Part shown: piece by piece, positions 37,101-44,210 of the stretch
How the letters are laid out: each line of letters opens with the position of its first letter
Numbering within the stretch: the first letter of the stretch is position 1
DNA from: Gordionus sp. m RMFG-2023
Lineage: Eukaryota > Nematomorpha > Gordioida > Chordodea > Parachordodidae
Direction: 5' to 3'
Assembly: GCF_954871325.1 (NCBI RefSeq)
Contig: NC_088776.1
Location: forward strand, 29,498,508-29,562,507
DNA: 64,000 bases
Notes under the pieces: generated by a model
Told to the model about the DNA's origin: nothing
Databases searched by the model: none
Seen by the model: the letters and a program-made list of their open reading frames with translations, nothing else
Made by a program: the position numbers and the translations under genes

Positions 37101-39543
37101 CAGGAAAATTATTAAGGGGAAAATCGAAAATCACATTAATAAAATAAATATCTAGCCATGCTAATTGTTGAAGAAATTATTAAAAAAATAGTAAACGGAT
37201 AATATTTCTTAAAAAAATTAAAAATCGGAGATCATATACATTTCGAAATATTAATTTCAAGTTTTCAACTGACCATAAGATGACCCATATTTTATCAAAA
37301 ATTAATTTTGATGTTTTCGCCATAATCATCAATTATTAACTTAGCTATTGATATTTTCAATATTTGATCATATTTAGTTTAAAATTAAAAACTAGTTATT
37401 TAACATCAGTAAAAAGCAAAAAAAGACGTTTTTTAGACCTTTAACCCCGAATATCTCCGCTAATATAGTTGCTAATGCGCTAAAATTTTGTTTATAATCT
37501 TGGGACATATATAACCAACCTACGATTTTTCATCGAAATCGAAAGGGGTCGGCCGAAAAGTGATTGATTTGACTATATATTGTATTAACATGTTTAATAG
37601 TGAAAAGATTGGGGAAAAAATATTACAGACTACGAAAATTATTAATTTTTTTGGAGACGATCATTAATTTTTTAATACATATTTTTATTTTTATTTTTAT
37701 CATTTTGACTTAAAATTTATTGTTTTAATTATTATTTCTTTATACCATTTTTTGTAATTATGATTAATGAATAGATTATTAATAGGTTTTCATTAGGGCT
37801 GTGCCGATCCACATATTTTTCATGGATCCAATATTTTCCGATATTGGTTCAAACCCGATCCGATACCGATCCTTTATTTATATTGATTTTTCGTCACCCC
37901 TCTTTGAACTAAATGTAATTAAGAAATCAATATTTTTTATGCAAAAAATAAAATAATGAATATAATTTTTTTATTTCTAAAATTAAGACTATAATTAAAA
38001 TAATATATATTTAATAATATACCCATTTTATGTTGGTATGAATTGTAAAATTGAATATTTAATATATAAAATTATAATATATTAGATTTTTTAATAAATA
38101 TGGGAGCCTCCTAGATTTCCTGGGAATAAGCTTCTACGATATGGACTATCTGTATCTCATGCCGTGGCAGACTCAGATGATTCCGCAGATAACGCATTTT
38201 GCTAAATTATCAGTCTTTTGTAATATTTCCATAATTCAGATATCATATTTAAAAAAAATTATTTTATTTAAAGTATAAATAAAAAAATTCGCGTTATTTA
38301 AAAAGATTTAAAATAAATAAAACTTTGGGTATTCCTTTCTATTTATAAATAAAAACTTCTAAAATGCTATATATCTATTTTAAAAAAGAAATAAATTTAA
38401 AAAAATTATTTAGAAAATATTATAATGTAAAATAAATATATATAACATAAAATAAAATAACAAAGAAAAGAAAAGTAAAAAGATCAAATCGATCTGTTTT
38501 TTACAGGTATCGGCCCAAGATTTTAGGAAAACAATAAATATCGGTACCGATCCGATATTTAATATCGGCACAGCCCTAGTCTTCATATGCTCTTATATTA
38601 TCTTGTATTCTCAATGTCTTCTCGAATGGTTTATGAAACTTGCTTTTGCAATTTATAAATAAAAAATTGATGGAAAACTAATACATATTAAGTTCAAATG
38701 TTTGTGGCAAAATTGCCTGAAATTCATAGGGTAGGTATTTCAAACATGATGGAATACCATTCCGGTAAAATCCTATTATTAAATTTAAAAAAACGTGCAA
38801 AAATGATATGAAATTGAAATATAAAAGACATTGGCGCTGACATATAAAATATTTAATGATTTATGCTTTATGTATATCTATTATAATAATCATAATTTAA
38901 TAAGCTTATGAAATACAACAATTAAATTATTAACAGGATATTTAGTTATATTATATAAAATAAAAAATATTACAATCAATTATATTTTTATATTAGAGCT
39001 CAGAGATTTAACTGATATTATACTCTTGGGACACAATGTAGTATTATTTTTTTTTTCAGAATCAGATGATGGAATATAACTAAATATCCTGTTAATAATT
39101 TAATTGTTCTCTCCAAGGATGGCTTCATCTAGTTGGCTTTATAAAAAACATGGTCCTTGCTGGATTCGACCTCAGAACTATTAGATAGGGATATACACCC
39201 TGAATTGACTAGGCTGCTGACTTTACTCTTAAAAAATTTTTTTGTATATAAGAATAAAATTATAACGCATTTAATAGTTTAAAAAAATTAAAAAATAAAT
39301 ACTTTAAACGCTATTCTAGCCTTAGCATACCCAGATTGCATCGTCAGTCCTAGCAATTTACTTTTTAATCTCAAAATTTAAAAAATAATTTATCCAAATT
39401 ATTTCATCTAGGTAAGAATTGAAAATGTTTCTGTACTGGGCGAAAACGTTGAGATAAAAGACGAAATTTACGTTAATGGGGGTAAGATCTTACCTCACAA
39501 AGCTATCTCCACATCTATTCGAGAGCCTCAAATTGTTTTGTAA
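15980..39543 (+). CDS. GMPPB: GDP-mannose pyrophosphorylase beta (mannose-1-phosphate guanylyltransferase), seven exons
   Basis: Joins 15980-16108, 16148-16228, 16268-16471, 29189-29429, 30974-31104, 31496-31678 and 39412-39543, giving 1101 nt and 366 residues with no internal stop; every junction has GT..AG and keeps frame. The enzyme makes GDP-mannose and pyrophosphate from mannose-1-phosphate and GTP in the cytosol, the donor for N-glycosylation, O-mannosylation and GPI anchors; in animals it pairs with the regulatory GMPPA. Visible motifs: nucleotide-binding [11 protein letters not shown] (residues 8-18) with KPK (21-23), EPLGTAG (83-89), metal-site VLNSD (110-114), FTEKP (164-168) with SNKINAG (173-179), [12 protein letters not shown] (219-230). 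The C-terminal part from about 262 carries hexapeptide repeats of a left-handed beta-helix ([14 protein letters not shown]). Start chosen because [11 protein letters not shown] is the family's N-terminus. Introns 1-2 are 39 nt; introns 3 and 6 are transposon-filled. Looks functional. Confidence 0.95.
16109..16147 (+). other. GMPPB intron 1, 39 nt
   Basis: Begins GTAATA and ends TTTCTAG with a T-rich run before the acceptor. Removing exactly these 39 nt joins EALVD to [10 protein letters not shown], matching the family. The length is divisible by three but it contains a stop in frame, so retention would truncate the protein. Confidence 0.9.
16148..16228 (+). CDS. GMPPB: GMPPB exon 2 (residues 44-70)
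   Basis: Eighty-one nt between a TTCTAG acceptor and a GTTATT donor, encoding [16 protein letters not shown] and on to IYEKK. The frame runs into a stop shortly past the donor, which supports the exon end. Confidence 0.92.
16229..16267 (+). other. GMPPB intron 2, 39 nt
   Basis: Begins GTTATT, a weak match to the usual donor, and ends ACATATAG. A CATTAAC string about 10 nt before the acceptor could be the branch site. It has the same length as intron 1. Confidence 0.88.
16268..16471 (+). CDS. GMPPB: GMPPB exon 3 (residues 71-138)
   Basis: Encodes LGIKISISS through [29 protein letters not shown] and HGKEGTLV, ending at a strong donor GTAAGC. The aspartate in NSD is the expected metal-binding residue of the nucleotidyltransferase fold. 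Confidence 0.95.
17465..18611 (-). mobile_element. hAT DNA transposon (family C), 1131 bp, nested in a MITE
   Basis: The element is 17473-18603. Ends are TAGAGGTCTACAATGGGC and, read inward from the right, TAGAGGTCTGCATTGGGC. Flanks GTTTGGAT (17465-17472) and GTTTGGAC (18604-18611) match at 7 of 8 positions. Both ends carry many variants of a CCTGCCCA / GCCCACC motif, which stand out as GC-rich islands. The middle is AT-rich and holds only small transposase pieces, so the copy is internally deleted and non-autonomous. Confidence 0.85.
17930..18260 (-). pseudogene. hAT family C transposase fragments
   Basis: The minus strand gives short peptide-like runs, for example [16 protein letters not shown] near 18180-18240 and [18 protein letters not shown] near 17945-18000. 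They lie inside the family C element and probably come from its transposase C-terminal half, but neither catalytic residues nor the dimerisation motif could be placed. Confidence 0.3.
18693..18874. mobile_element. hAT-type MITE, 182 bp, TAGTGTTG family
   Basis: Starts TAGTGTTGGTAAATGGCTC and ends ATTTAGCAACACAA, with CAATTTGAG / CAAATTGAG inner inverted repeats. Flanks ATGCATAT and ATGCAAAG match at 5 or 6 of 8 positions, compatible with an aged target duplication. Confidence 0.65.
18875..19890. other. Intron 3 stretch with only degenerate repeat debris
   Basis: AT-rich sequence. A short run near 19575-19640 with CCGATATCAA and GGTATCGGTATTA resembles the subterminal motifs of the hAT MITE at 37794-38578. 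Nothing else was recognised. Confidence 0.35.
19895..20190 (-). mobile_element. Relic of hAT family A
   Basis: Shares with 2790-3060 the ordered blocks ACCTGAAGATTTTGA, TTTTGGACACATTT, TTTTCAGAATTAGATGATTA and CCATGCTTACACTAATCTAT. It has no recognisable ends. Confidence 0.5.
20439..20512 (+). promoter_or_regulatory. tRNA-like head with pol III boxes A and B at the 5' end of an RTE LINE
   Basis: Box A is TGGCCTAATGGG (20446-20457) and box B GGTTCAATCC (20499-20508), both close to consensus and separated by about 41 bp. The sequence starts like a tRNA (GCCGGGGTGG) but does not fold convincingly into a standard cloverleaf. It sits directly upstream of the LINE open reading frame, separated by a less AT-rich leader with CACCCCGGTCACC and GGATAGCCGGGTG. 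It may be an internal promoter captured by the LINE, or a SINE that happened to land there. Confidence 0.6.
20659..22996 (+). pseudogene. RTE LINE endonuclease-reverse transcriptase, one frameshift
   Basis: The frame opens with an ATG at 20659. The endonuclease part shows [27 protein letters not shown] and GGDFNAHVG (about residues 175-183), the metal and catalytic blocks of the exonuclease-endonuclease-phosphatase fold. Around 21375 one base is missing relative to the family's GxRKTQIDYML block, so the product continues in the next frame (from [10 protein letters not shown] to 22996). That frame carries the RT domain: [36 protein letters not shown] and FADD (22829-22840, the catalytic box). 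It ends shortly after [11 protein letters not shown], where a complete RTE protein would continue. Apart from the one shift and the missing C-terminus, the coding region is well preserved, so it is probably young. Minus-strand frames here are shadows. Confidence 0.88.
23011..23340. mobile_element. Deleted fragment of hAT family D (the 46413-49774 element)
   Basis: The part 23013-23230 matches 46430-46640 (CCGCCTACTAAATTGTCGGC, GGCGCTCTTTTCTAACACAT, ATTTCCTGTCTC), and 23240-23340 matches about 48360-48475 (AATCATTTTATTTAAATTTT, AGAATCAAATGACA). About 1.7 kb of the parent, including most of the transposase, is missing between the two. The outer TAGACCTGTG end is not recognisable, so this fragment abuts the broken end of the LINE. 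Confidence 0.7.
23353..23450. mobile_element. hAT-type terminus (CAGGGATGYGAACCCG family)
   Basis: CAGGGATGCGAACCCGGC at 23354 followed by GGTTCGGGTTC-like motifs. The inverse of this end (GGTTCGGGTTC...ACATCCCTG) closes at about 55826. The partner end here was not found, so this is a solo or badly decayed terminus. Confidence 0.5.
23490..24205 (+). repeat. Satellite-like tandem repeat, about 117-bp units, roughly six copies
   Basis: Units repeat the order CTAGGGTACATCTTCACT, TTTTATTTAAACATGTTAGC, AATGCTTATTTTAGCCCATT, GTCAAAAAAATTCGAAAAAC, AACGATTATGACAATTGTCA. The first four or so copies are closely alike; the last two are diverged and shortened. It lies in GMPPB intron 3. Confidence 0.9.
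24235..24450 (+). repeat. AT-rich tandem repeat, about 70-bp units, three copies
   Basis: Each unit contains ACCACCTCTT (or ACCAGCTCTT), then CTTAAAATATAGATATATTT and ATAAAAA.AATTATTTAGAAA. It directly follows the 117-bp array. Confidence 0.75.
24451..24850. other. Very A/T-rich stretch, no recognised feature
   Basis: Almost only A and T with short A and T runs. No coding, RNA or clean repeat signal was seen. Confidence 0.4.
24853..24993. repeat. 13-bp minisatellite (GAGCCGACTAAGC) at a hAT-type end
   Basis: About seven tandem variants of GAGCCGACTAAGC run from 24853 to about 24945 and are followed by GGCTTAGCCGTTTAACAACACTAG, a terminus of the AACAACACTA type. The 13-bp motif is the likely subterminal motif of that element, expanded in tandem. 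A diverged version occurs at 12580-12710. Confidence 0.75.
25026..25300 (+). pseudogene. Fragment of a conserved transposon-associated domain of unknown function
   Basis: The + strand reads [13 protein letters not shown], then [25 protein letters not shown] and [13 protein letters not shown] ending in TRRTYNL. This matches, from memory, a C-terminal domain seen in many uncharacterised animal proteins that look mobile-element-derived (blocks of the type DxVAxxYDxxWWIG, FMHPxGPxxSFxWP, WxPxxxIL, SGRxYxL). The reading is interrupted, and no splice sites or neighbouring exons of a host gene were found. It lies in GMPPB intron 3. The parent element could not be named. Confidence 0.45.
26107..29102. 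mobile_element. Foldback element with ~650-700 bp inverted arms and integrase-like remnants
   Basis: The left arm is about 26107-26807 and the right arm about 28449-29102; they are inverted copies over their full length. The outermost bases are TGTCGTATTGGGA and its inverse, flanked on both sides by TA-rich runs (ATATATATA), so a short target duplication cannot be told from background. Within about 130 bp of the ends, TTCGGAATCCC-type palindromic motifs repeat. The arms include a coding-like part resembling the last domain of integrase-type proteins of Ginger-like or related elements, and the 1.6-kb centre holds partly duplicated remnants. It is a broken fossil; class uncertain. Confidence 0.7.
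26595..26825 (-). pseudogene. Integrase C-terminal-like fossil in the left arm of the foldback element
   Basis: The minus strand includes [18 protein letters not shown] followed by [19 protein letters not shown]. This resembles the tail domain (FxxGDxVxxPIPxxDRG...NxxGxVxxV) of integrase-like proteins found in Ginger and similar elements and in domesticated relatives. The mirrored copy in the right arm near 28455-28620 is similar. It is treated as a fossil of a mobile element, with no evidence for a host gene. Confidence 0.4.
29189..29429 (+). CDS. GMPPB: GMPPB exon 4 (residues 139-219, last codon split)
   Basis: Begins after acceptor TTTAATAG and encodes [35 protein letters not shown] and [20 protein letters not shown], ending LDLKG before donor GTTTTA. 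The first base of the glycine codon is here and the other two are in exon 5. FTEKP and the SNKINAG strand belong to the active site of the transferase fold. Confidence 0.95.
29476..29900. repeat. GCGAAA-rich dispersed repeat, copy 2
   Basis: Shares ordered segments with 10062-10500, including TTTTTTCCGCGAAACATTTG, AAGACAATATC, GAACCCATTA, CTTAAATCATAA and AATTTCTTTCTG. It lies in GMPPB intron 4, shortly after exon 4. Confidence 0.5.
29960..29992 (+). repeat. Poly-C run of 19 followed by an AC dinucleotide repeat
   Basis: Nineteen consecutive C followed by seven AC units. It is the longest of six C runs of nine or more in the window, all on this strand. Confidence 0.9.
30062..30973. other. 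Rest of GMPPB intron 4, no recognised element
   Basis: AT-rich intron sequence without a supported gene or clear repeat. The short pieces with CTACCTAAGCGCACGC and CCCCACTAGGTCTAACGG are less AT-rich but unassigned. Confidence 0.4.
30974..31104 (+). CDS. GMPPB: GMPPB exon 5 (residues 219-262)
   Basis: After acceptor CTATATAG it completes the split glycine and encodes [19 protein letters not shown] then [10 protein letters not shown] to IIAPVII, ending before donor GTATGA. WMDxGxPxDF is a hallmark of the family. The minus-strand frame at 30943-31143 is its shadow. Confidence 0.93.
31174..31455. mobile_element. MITE related to the large hAT at 32712-36379, in intron 5
   Basis: The left end is CAGAGATTTGCAGGC; the right end read inward is TAGTAACCTGCAGAGGTATC, very like the left end of the large hAT (CAGAGACCTGCAGAGGTACC). 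Inner GGCCGG, CCGGCCTA and GGGCCGGGC motifs match that family's subterminal arrays. Flanking target sequences match only partly. Confidence 0.65.
31496..31678 (+). CDS. GMPPB: GMPPB exon 6 (residues 263-323)
   Basis: After acceptor ACATTTAAG it encodes [35 protein letters not shown] and [18 protein letters not shown], ending before donor GTAAAA. These are the hexapeptide turns of the left-handed beta-helix domain, with the HSWLD and GW blocks conserved in the family. Confidence 0.95.
31681..32711. other. First part of GMPPB intron 6, degenerate repeats only
   Basis: Near 31865-31960 motifs such as CGCCGATATTAAATATCGG resemble the subterminal motif of the hAT MITE at 37794. A TA dinucleotide run and an inverted pair of it occur at 32657-32710, into which the next hAT inserted. 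No gene was found. Confidence 0.4.
32704..36387 (-). mobile_element. hAT DNA transposon (family E), 3668 bp, nearly whole
   Basis: The element is 32712-36379. Its ends are CAGAGACCTGCA and the inverse TGCAGGTCTCTG. Both flanks read ATATATAT (32704-32711 and 36380-36387), consistent with an 8-bp duplication, although the site is a TA repeat. Each end carries four to six GGCCCGGCCCGG blocks spaced by A/T runs, a strong GC contrast to the interior. The transposase gene fills the centre on the minus strand. MITEs at 31174 and 5610 look like deleted relatives. Confidence 0.9.
33572..35379 (-). pseudogene. hAT family E transposase, full length but with one frameshift
   Basis: The minus-strand gene starts with ATG at 35379. 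The N-terminal part has a BED zinc finger: C51-x2-C54 and H68-x3-H72 in [20 protein letters not shown]. It continues with ASTDIWCDD (the first catalytic aspartate region), HYISDDWKL and FVTDQGKN (second aspartate region). Around 34405-34410 the frame shifts by one base; the continuation reads [17 protein letters not shown] and runs to 33572. The C-terminus shows [19 protein letters not shown] and [20 protein letters not shown], the hAT dimerisation domain. Total length is about 600 residues, normal for the family. With just one shift it could be nearly active or recently dead; a short intron at that point was considered but no good splice sites were seen. The + strand frame at 34766-35062 is a shadow. 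Confidence 0.88.
36390..37577. mobile_element. Foldback element with ~440-bp inverted arms
   Basis: The left arm is about 36390-36830 and the right arm about 37142-37577, inverted copies with scattered substitutions; a 311-bp centre lies between. Conserved blocks in both arms include TTTTCGGCCGACCCCTTTC, CTAATATAGTTGCTAATGCG (either strand), AAAAAGACGTTTTTT and AGCCATGCTAATTGTTGAAG. No coding region was seen. It starts a few bases after the target duplication of the hAT at 32712-36379. A distant relative of the arm may lie at 39800-40020. Confidence 0.85.
37786..38586. mobile_element. hAT-type non-autonomous element, 785 bp, with target duplications
   Basis: The element is 37794-38578. Ends are TAGGGCTGTGCCGAT and its inverse ATCGGCACAGCCCTA. 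Flanks GTTTTCAT (37786-37793) and GTCTTCAT (38579-38586) match at 7 of 8 positions. CCGATATT / GATACCGATCC motifs repeat inside both ends. The centre includes a less AT-rich block at 38100-38220 (GAATAAGCTTCTACGATATG) that may be captured DNA. No transposase was found. Confidence 0.85.
38870..39085 (-). mobile_element. Relic of hAT family A
   Basis: Blocks TATATCTATTATAATAATCA, ATGAAATACAACAAT, ATTAACAGG and TTTTCAGAATCAGATGATG match 10590-10660 and 2740-2965. It has no ends or coding capacity. Confidence 0.5.
39160..39235 (-). repeat. tRNA-derived SINE relic
   Basis: On the minus strand box A-like AGCCTAGTCAAT (39204-39215) and box B-like GAGGTCGAATCC (39162-39173), with the linking TAGTTCTGA block, correspond to the SINE head at 5498-5562. 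It is diverged and not a functional tRNA. Confidence 0.5.
39412..39543 (+). CDS. GMPPB: GMPPB exon 7 (residues 324-366) and stop
   Basis: After acceptor TTCATCTAG it encodes [32 protein letters not shown] and EPQIVL followed by TAA (39541-39543). This is the conserved C-terminus of the beta subunit (VR.E..TVLGE...KDE.Y.NG...LPHK.I...V.EP.I.). In other animals the last residues are usually EPxIIM. Confidence 0.95.
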   Translation, partial: VRIENVSVLGENVEIKDEIYVNGGKILPHKAISTSIREPQIVL

Positions 39544-39605
39544 AAAAATCACTTCATCGAACTAAATAATTTTATAAAATAACGATATCGATACACTTAA
39601 TTCTG

Positions 39606-39683
39606 ATATTTGGTATATGCATTTTATTTAAATTATATAGAATTTTATTTAAATTATATAGAATTTTATTTAAATTATATAGA
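39606..39683 (+). repeat. 21-bp tandem repeat in the GMPPB 3' flank
   Basis: About three and a half copies of ATTTTATTTAAATTATATAGA follow the stop codon by about 65 bp and may be in the 3' untranslated region. Confidence 0.85.
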
Positions 39684-39691
39684 TAAATGAT

Positions 39692-39697
39692 AATAAA
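39692..39697 (+). terminator. GMPPB: Candidate poly(A) signal of GMPPB
   Basis: AATAAA about 150 bp after the stop codon. In DNA this AT-rich such hexamers are frequent by chance, so it is only a candidate. Confidence 0.3.
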
Positions 39698-39794
39698 AAT
39701 GATCCTGAATATATTTTTATGTAAATATTCTTTTTGCTCATGTTTCTTTTATCAACAATTAAAAATTTCTTATTCTTTATAATCAGATCCTGCC

Positions 39795-40020
39795 TAGTCT
39801 CCCTCCCCCTTCTCCATATATATGGTGAATTCCATATCAAATCAACTAAAAAAAGTCGATTTTTAACCCATCCCCCTTCAATTTTTCTTAAATTTTGTAT
39901 ACTGGTGGTATATACTATAACCAAGAAAAAAATGAAATTTTACCTTCTAACACTGTTTACCCGCTAAGATATGGCCGTTTAAAGCGCGGAAAAATGATAC
40001 ATTTTTGACAAAATGCACCT
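39795..40020. repeat. Possible diverged arm of the foldback family
   Basis: CAAATCAACTAAAAAAAGTC, ACCCATCCCCCTTCAATTT and a TATACTGGTGGTATATA block follow the order of the outer arm of the 36390-37577 element read inward from its right side. The match is loose. Both open frames here are chance frames. Confidence 0.3.
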
Positions 40021-40439
40021 CATTTATTTTTAAATATTTCGAAAAATAATTATGTTAGAGAAATAATAAATTTTATTTTGTAGCTTAATAAAAGTTCTTT
40101 AAAACGACATAAACACAAAGATACATTTATTACAATTATGTAAGGAGTGAATAATGCATAATTTAGTCCATTGTTAAAATTTATTTTAAAACAGTTTAAA
40201 AAAAATCCGAAAAGTTTGAACAAAAATCTTTGAATATATTTTTCATTTGAATTTTTGATTTCATCTTGTAAAATTTTTTATGCATAAAAATTACAAAAGA
40301 TTTATTTATAAAGTAAAATTTATTCAAAAATATCTGTTTTTCAAGAAAAAAGGATTTTTGCTCAAAAATTTTTTGAAGATTTTTTTAAAACTGTTTTGAA
40401 GTGCTATACATAAAATATAACGAATTGGAAAATATAACG

Positions 40440-41040
40440 AAATGATTATAAATAATAATTGTTAGATTTTAGTAAAAGAACATTCTCTAAATTTTTACCA
40501 GCATGGCATCCTCGTTCATTTTTAGCTAACTAAAAATATTTTCTGCCCCCGCACTTGACGGCAGAGTTGTTATATTTTATAAATAACTATACTAAAATCC
40601 TAACTCATTTTTAAAAAAATTATTCAAAATTGATGAGTGTAAAAATTTATATAATTATACACATCCTTTAGGGTGTGCTGAATGATATTAAATTCTCTCA
40701 TTTTTAGAGATTATCTGTTTACAATAAGTTTAAAACTTCATATCATCAGAGATTTGTTGGCTTTATTTTGAGATTTTTAAAAAATAGGCTATAAATATTT
40801 TAAAAAAAAATTTCAATTAAAATACATAAATTCCTTCAAAGGTTTGTATCCCCACGCAAATTTTACCAAGAGTAACTTCGTACCCACCTCTGTCTAACTT
40901 TGTTGAGACCACTCTTAGTTAATGATTTCTTCTGTTTCTTCATCATCACTAGTAATATTTATATTTACCATGTCCTCCATCGCTTAATATAAAATTTGCC
41001 TGATTTGTTTTTGTAATGAAATACTTCGAACAAAATGAAT
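40440..41040. repeat. Dispersed repeat shared with 8655-9445
   Basis: Carries the TGATGAGTGT block and the CATCGCTTAATATAAAATTT region of the other copy, and on the minus strand MEDMVNINITSDDEETEEII, an acidic start of a peptide that soon ends. Probably an unclassified DNA transposon. Confidence 0.35.
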
Positions 41041-42539
41041 TGAATTCAAATACTTTTAATAAAAGAAAATTTAAATAATTAAAATACAAATGTATGATAC
41101 TTTTCCAAGTTCAAAAACCAGTGTTATTAAACTAGCGTGCAACTTTTTTCAGTAGGGCGCGCGCTACATTAAAAAAAATAGCAGTAGCTCGCTAATTTTT
41201 CTATAATAAATACACATATTATTAAAAATTTTATAACTAATTTCTAAAATCATAATCGTTTTATTGTATTAATTTTAAAATAATGTAGTTTTTTAAAAAA
41301 TTTAAATGTCTACAATAGATAGAGTAATTTCCCTGGAAAATGATGATAATATAGAATTTCCTTTCCTAAATTCGCAAAATATTTTTATATCGATAAAAAA
41401 ATTAACACAGAAATTTCTCTGTAAAATGTGGCAAAAATTTTTATCATCAAAAAGATTAATAAATTCAGCTTGAGAAAACATAGTATCAATGTGTAGCCCA
41501 ATCCTAAATCTCTAAAATAAAATTTGAATCAAAGTTGTATCTATTATAGTTTGTGAGCTAGATGAGTTTATGTGAAAGTTGATTATCTAACTCAGTCCAA
41601 ACATAGTATGTTTCAACTGGCCATAAGATATTATTCACCGAGATAATATTATAAATTAAAAATTACAATAAATAATTAATATTATTTAATGATAATCTTT
41701 TATAAATTATTAACTGGATGAATTGCTAAATACTTATTTCAATACTTCACATTTTAACAAAAAATGAGAGAAATTGGTTCACTAGATGCTAAAGATGGTG
41801 GCCTGGCCAGTTAGCAAACATGACATTTATCCCACTTGTCCCAGGGGCGGCTGGCGATGCGGCGGCCTCGTGGGCGATTTTTTCAAGTGTACTCATTTAT
41901 GAGGACTTCGCCCCCATACCCAGGGGCGGAATAGCGATGCTAAACCCTCGTGGGCAAGTGTTTCTAGCGTTTGTTATGGGGACTTCACCCCCTATGCCCA
42001 TTTGCAGGCCTTCGGCACGTTTTACTCGGCCGGGACCCCTTTAATGGCTTGTTCATTTTATATACATGTTTTTTTTATTTCATATATTTTTGGACAAAAA
42101 TGGGTTAAACACAATATTAGAGTTATCACATTTTTATTTAGCATGAAATGAGAATCCCATATTTTATTTTAAGAATTGCAAGTATAAAATCATATTGAAC
42201 ATATAAATCGCATGTCTTTTTATTTCAAAATAATAATATATATTAACATATCAAATATAAAATAAAATAAAACATTATTTTATATAAACGGAGGTGGGAC
42301 TACAAGTTTCCAAAAAACATGAATAGTTATATTTTAAAATAGTTATTTGTAGATTTTGTTTTAGAAAATAGTATTCTTTAGGTTCTGATGTAAGGGCTTA
42401 TCTTATCGCCTATATTTTTTAAGAATTTTAAAGTTCCGATTGGCATAGGGAAGAGATAACGATCGGCAAAAAAAATATAATTTGTGAATTTGGAATATTT
42501 CACTGTTTTTTTTCTCGGCTATATAAACGGATTATATTA

Positions 42540-42650
42540 CACATATAAAATATATATTCACATATAAAATATATATTCACATATAAAATATATATTCACA
42601 TATAAAATATATATTCACATATAAAATATATATTCACATATAAAATAATA
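42540..42650 (+). repeat. 19-bp tandem repeat, about six copies
   Basis: Unit ACATATAAAATATATATTC, nearly perfect. It may be an AT-rich minisatellite. Confidence 0.9.
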
Positions 42651-42739
42651 TTAATTATACATATATAATTACTATTTATTCTATAGAATCTACATACAAT
42701 ACATTATATTATATCGAGTATAAGACTTATTATATAAGG

Positions 42740-44200
42740 GAAATGTGCCATAAATGGCCATGTGTGAAGACTGGCCACTACCCTTTTACTTTTTATCTGT
42801 TGGACCAATTTCTCAAAATTGGTCAAAATGTGTATATTTATGGTATGTACCTTACCTAAGTTCATTTATTGAATAGAGCAATTCAATAAAAAAATATTTC
42901 AAATAAACTGTTTTTAGTACCTCTTTCTGGAAAAATCACTTTACACATTTTTTTGTTTGGTGAAAAAATAACTTTAGATTACTGATATTATATATAAATA
43001 TTATCCTTAGGCATTTAGCATTATTCACACAAAGAATTAGACTTTAAAAGCTTTATTTAATAGACATATAAAGGCGCTTAATAATAGAGAGGTGAGGATT
43101 GACTAGCCATGTATTGATTGGCCACAATTCGCACATTCACATATTCATATTAAAATGAAAAGCTCTTGCAAAACAACATTTTGTGAAATAAAATGATGAA
43201 CAAGCTTAAGAAAATATAGTAAAATGATAATTAAGATATTAATTTATAATATTATCATTAAATAGACGTGGTAATAAATAGAGATTTTAATACTAATTAA
43301 ATTAGTGTATAATTAATTTTTTATATAACTAAAAAATGTAGAAACATTAACATAGGTCTTTTACAAGTATTTCATATTGTATTTCATATTTATAATAAAA
43401 ATTTTTTTGAAAAATTTTGAATGCTATAAATTGATAATCTTTGATTTTTTATTAAATTAACCATAAAATAAAAAATGAATCAATAAAATTTTCATTTATT
43501 CTTATTTCTAATTATGTAACGAAGAACATTGTTCTAACTGTTACATGTTCTAAATAAAGTTAACATAACCGAAGGCTTTTTTTTGAAATGACGATGAATG
43601 GTAACCCTTAACCTTTATTAAGTAACATGCCCAACTCTGTTTAGAATCTCATAGATACATATTATGCATTGATTACTTGGTTGAATTTACTATTATCTTG
43701 TAATATTTCAATGTTTATTAGACTCCTCACTATCAAAAATTATATCATCAATATTTTTATTTACCTAATTATTGAATTGTCGTAATTTGTCACTGAATAC
43801 TTTTTTTAATTGTTTCTTCAAGGTCAGAAGTAAATTGATATTTATTTCAAAATTCTTCCGATACAAAATTGAAATAATATGACATAGGTTGCCAACTAAG
43901 AATCTAAAGAATTTTAACTATTAATTTAATATATTATACAAAATAACAGTAATTACAAAATTAAAAACGTTAGTTTAATTTTATATAATACAAACGTGAA
44001 AAGTCAATAATAAATTGATTGTTACATTTTTGATCTCCTTTTTAAACATTTACAATATCACTATTTATTCTAATTTTAAACAATTAAAATTTGAATACTA
44101 AAAAATCCATTATCATATAATCAATTTACATTTTACAAGTAAAGACATAATCAATTTGCATTTTACAAATAATGGCACGACACAAATATTGCATATTCGA
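42740..44200. other. Stretch without recognised genes
   Basis: AT-rich. A CATAAATGGCCATGTG palindrome-like piece and GACTGGCCAC repeats occur near 42750-42780 and 43105-43120, but no feature can be named. Confidence 0.35.
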
Positions 44201-44210
44201 TATAATCTCT

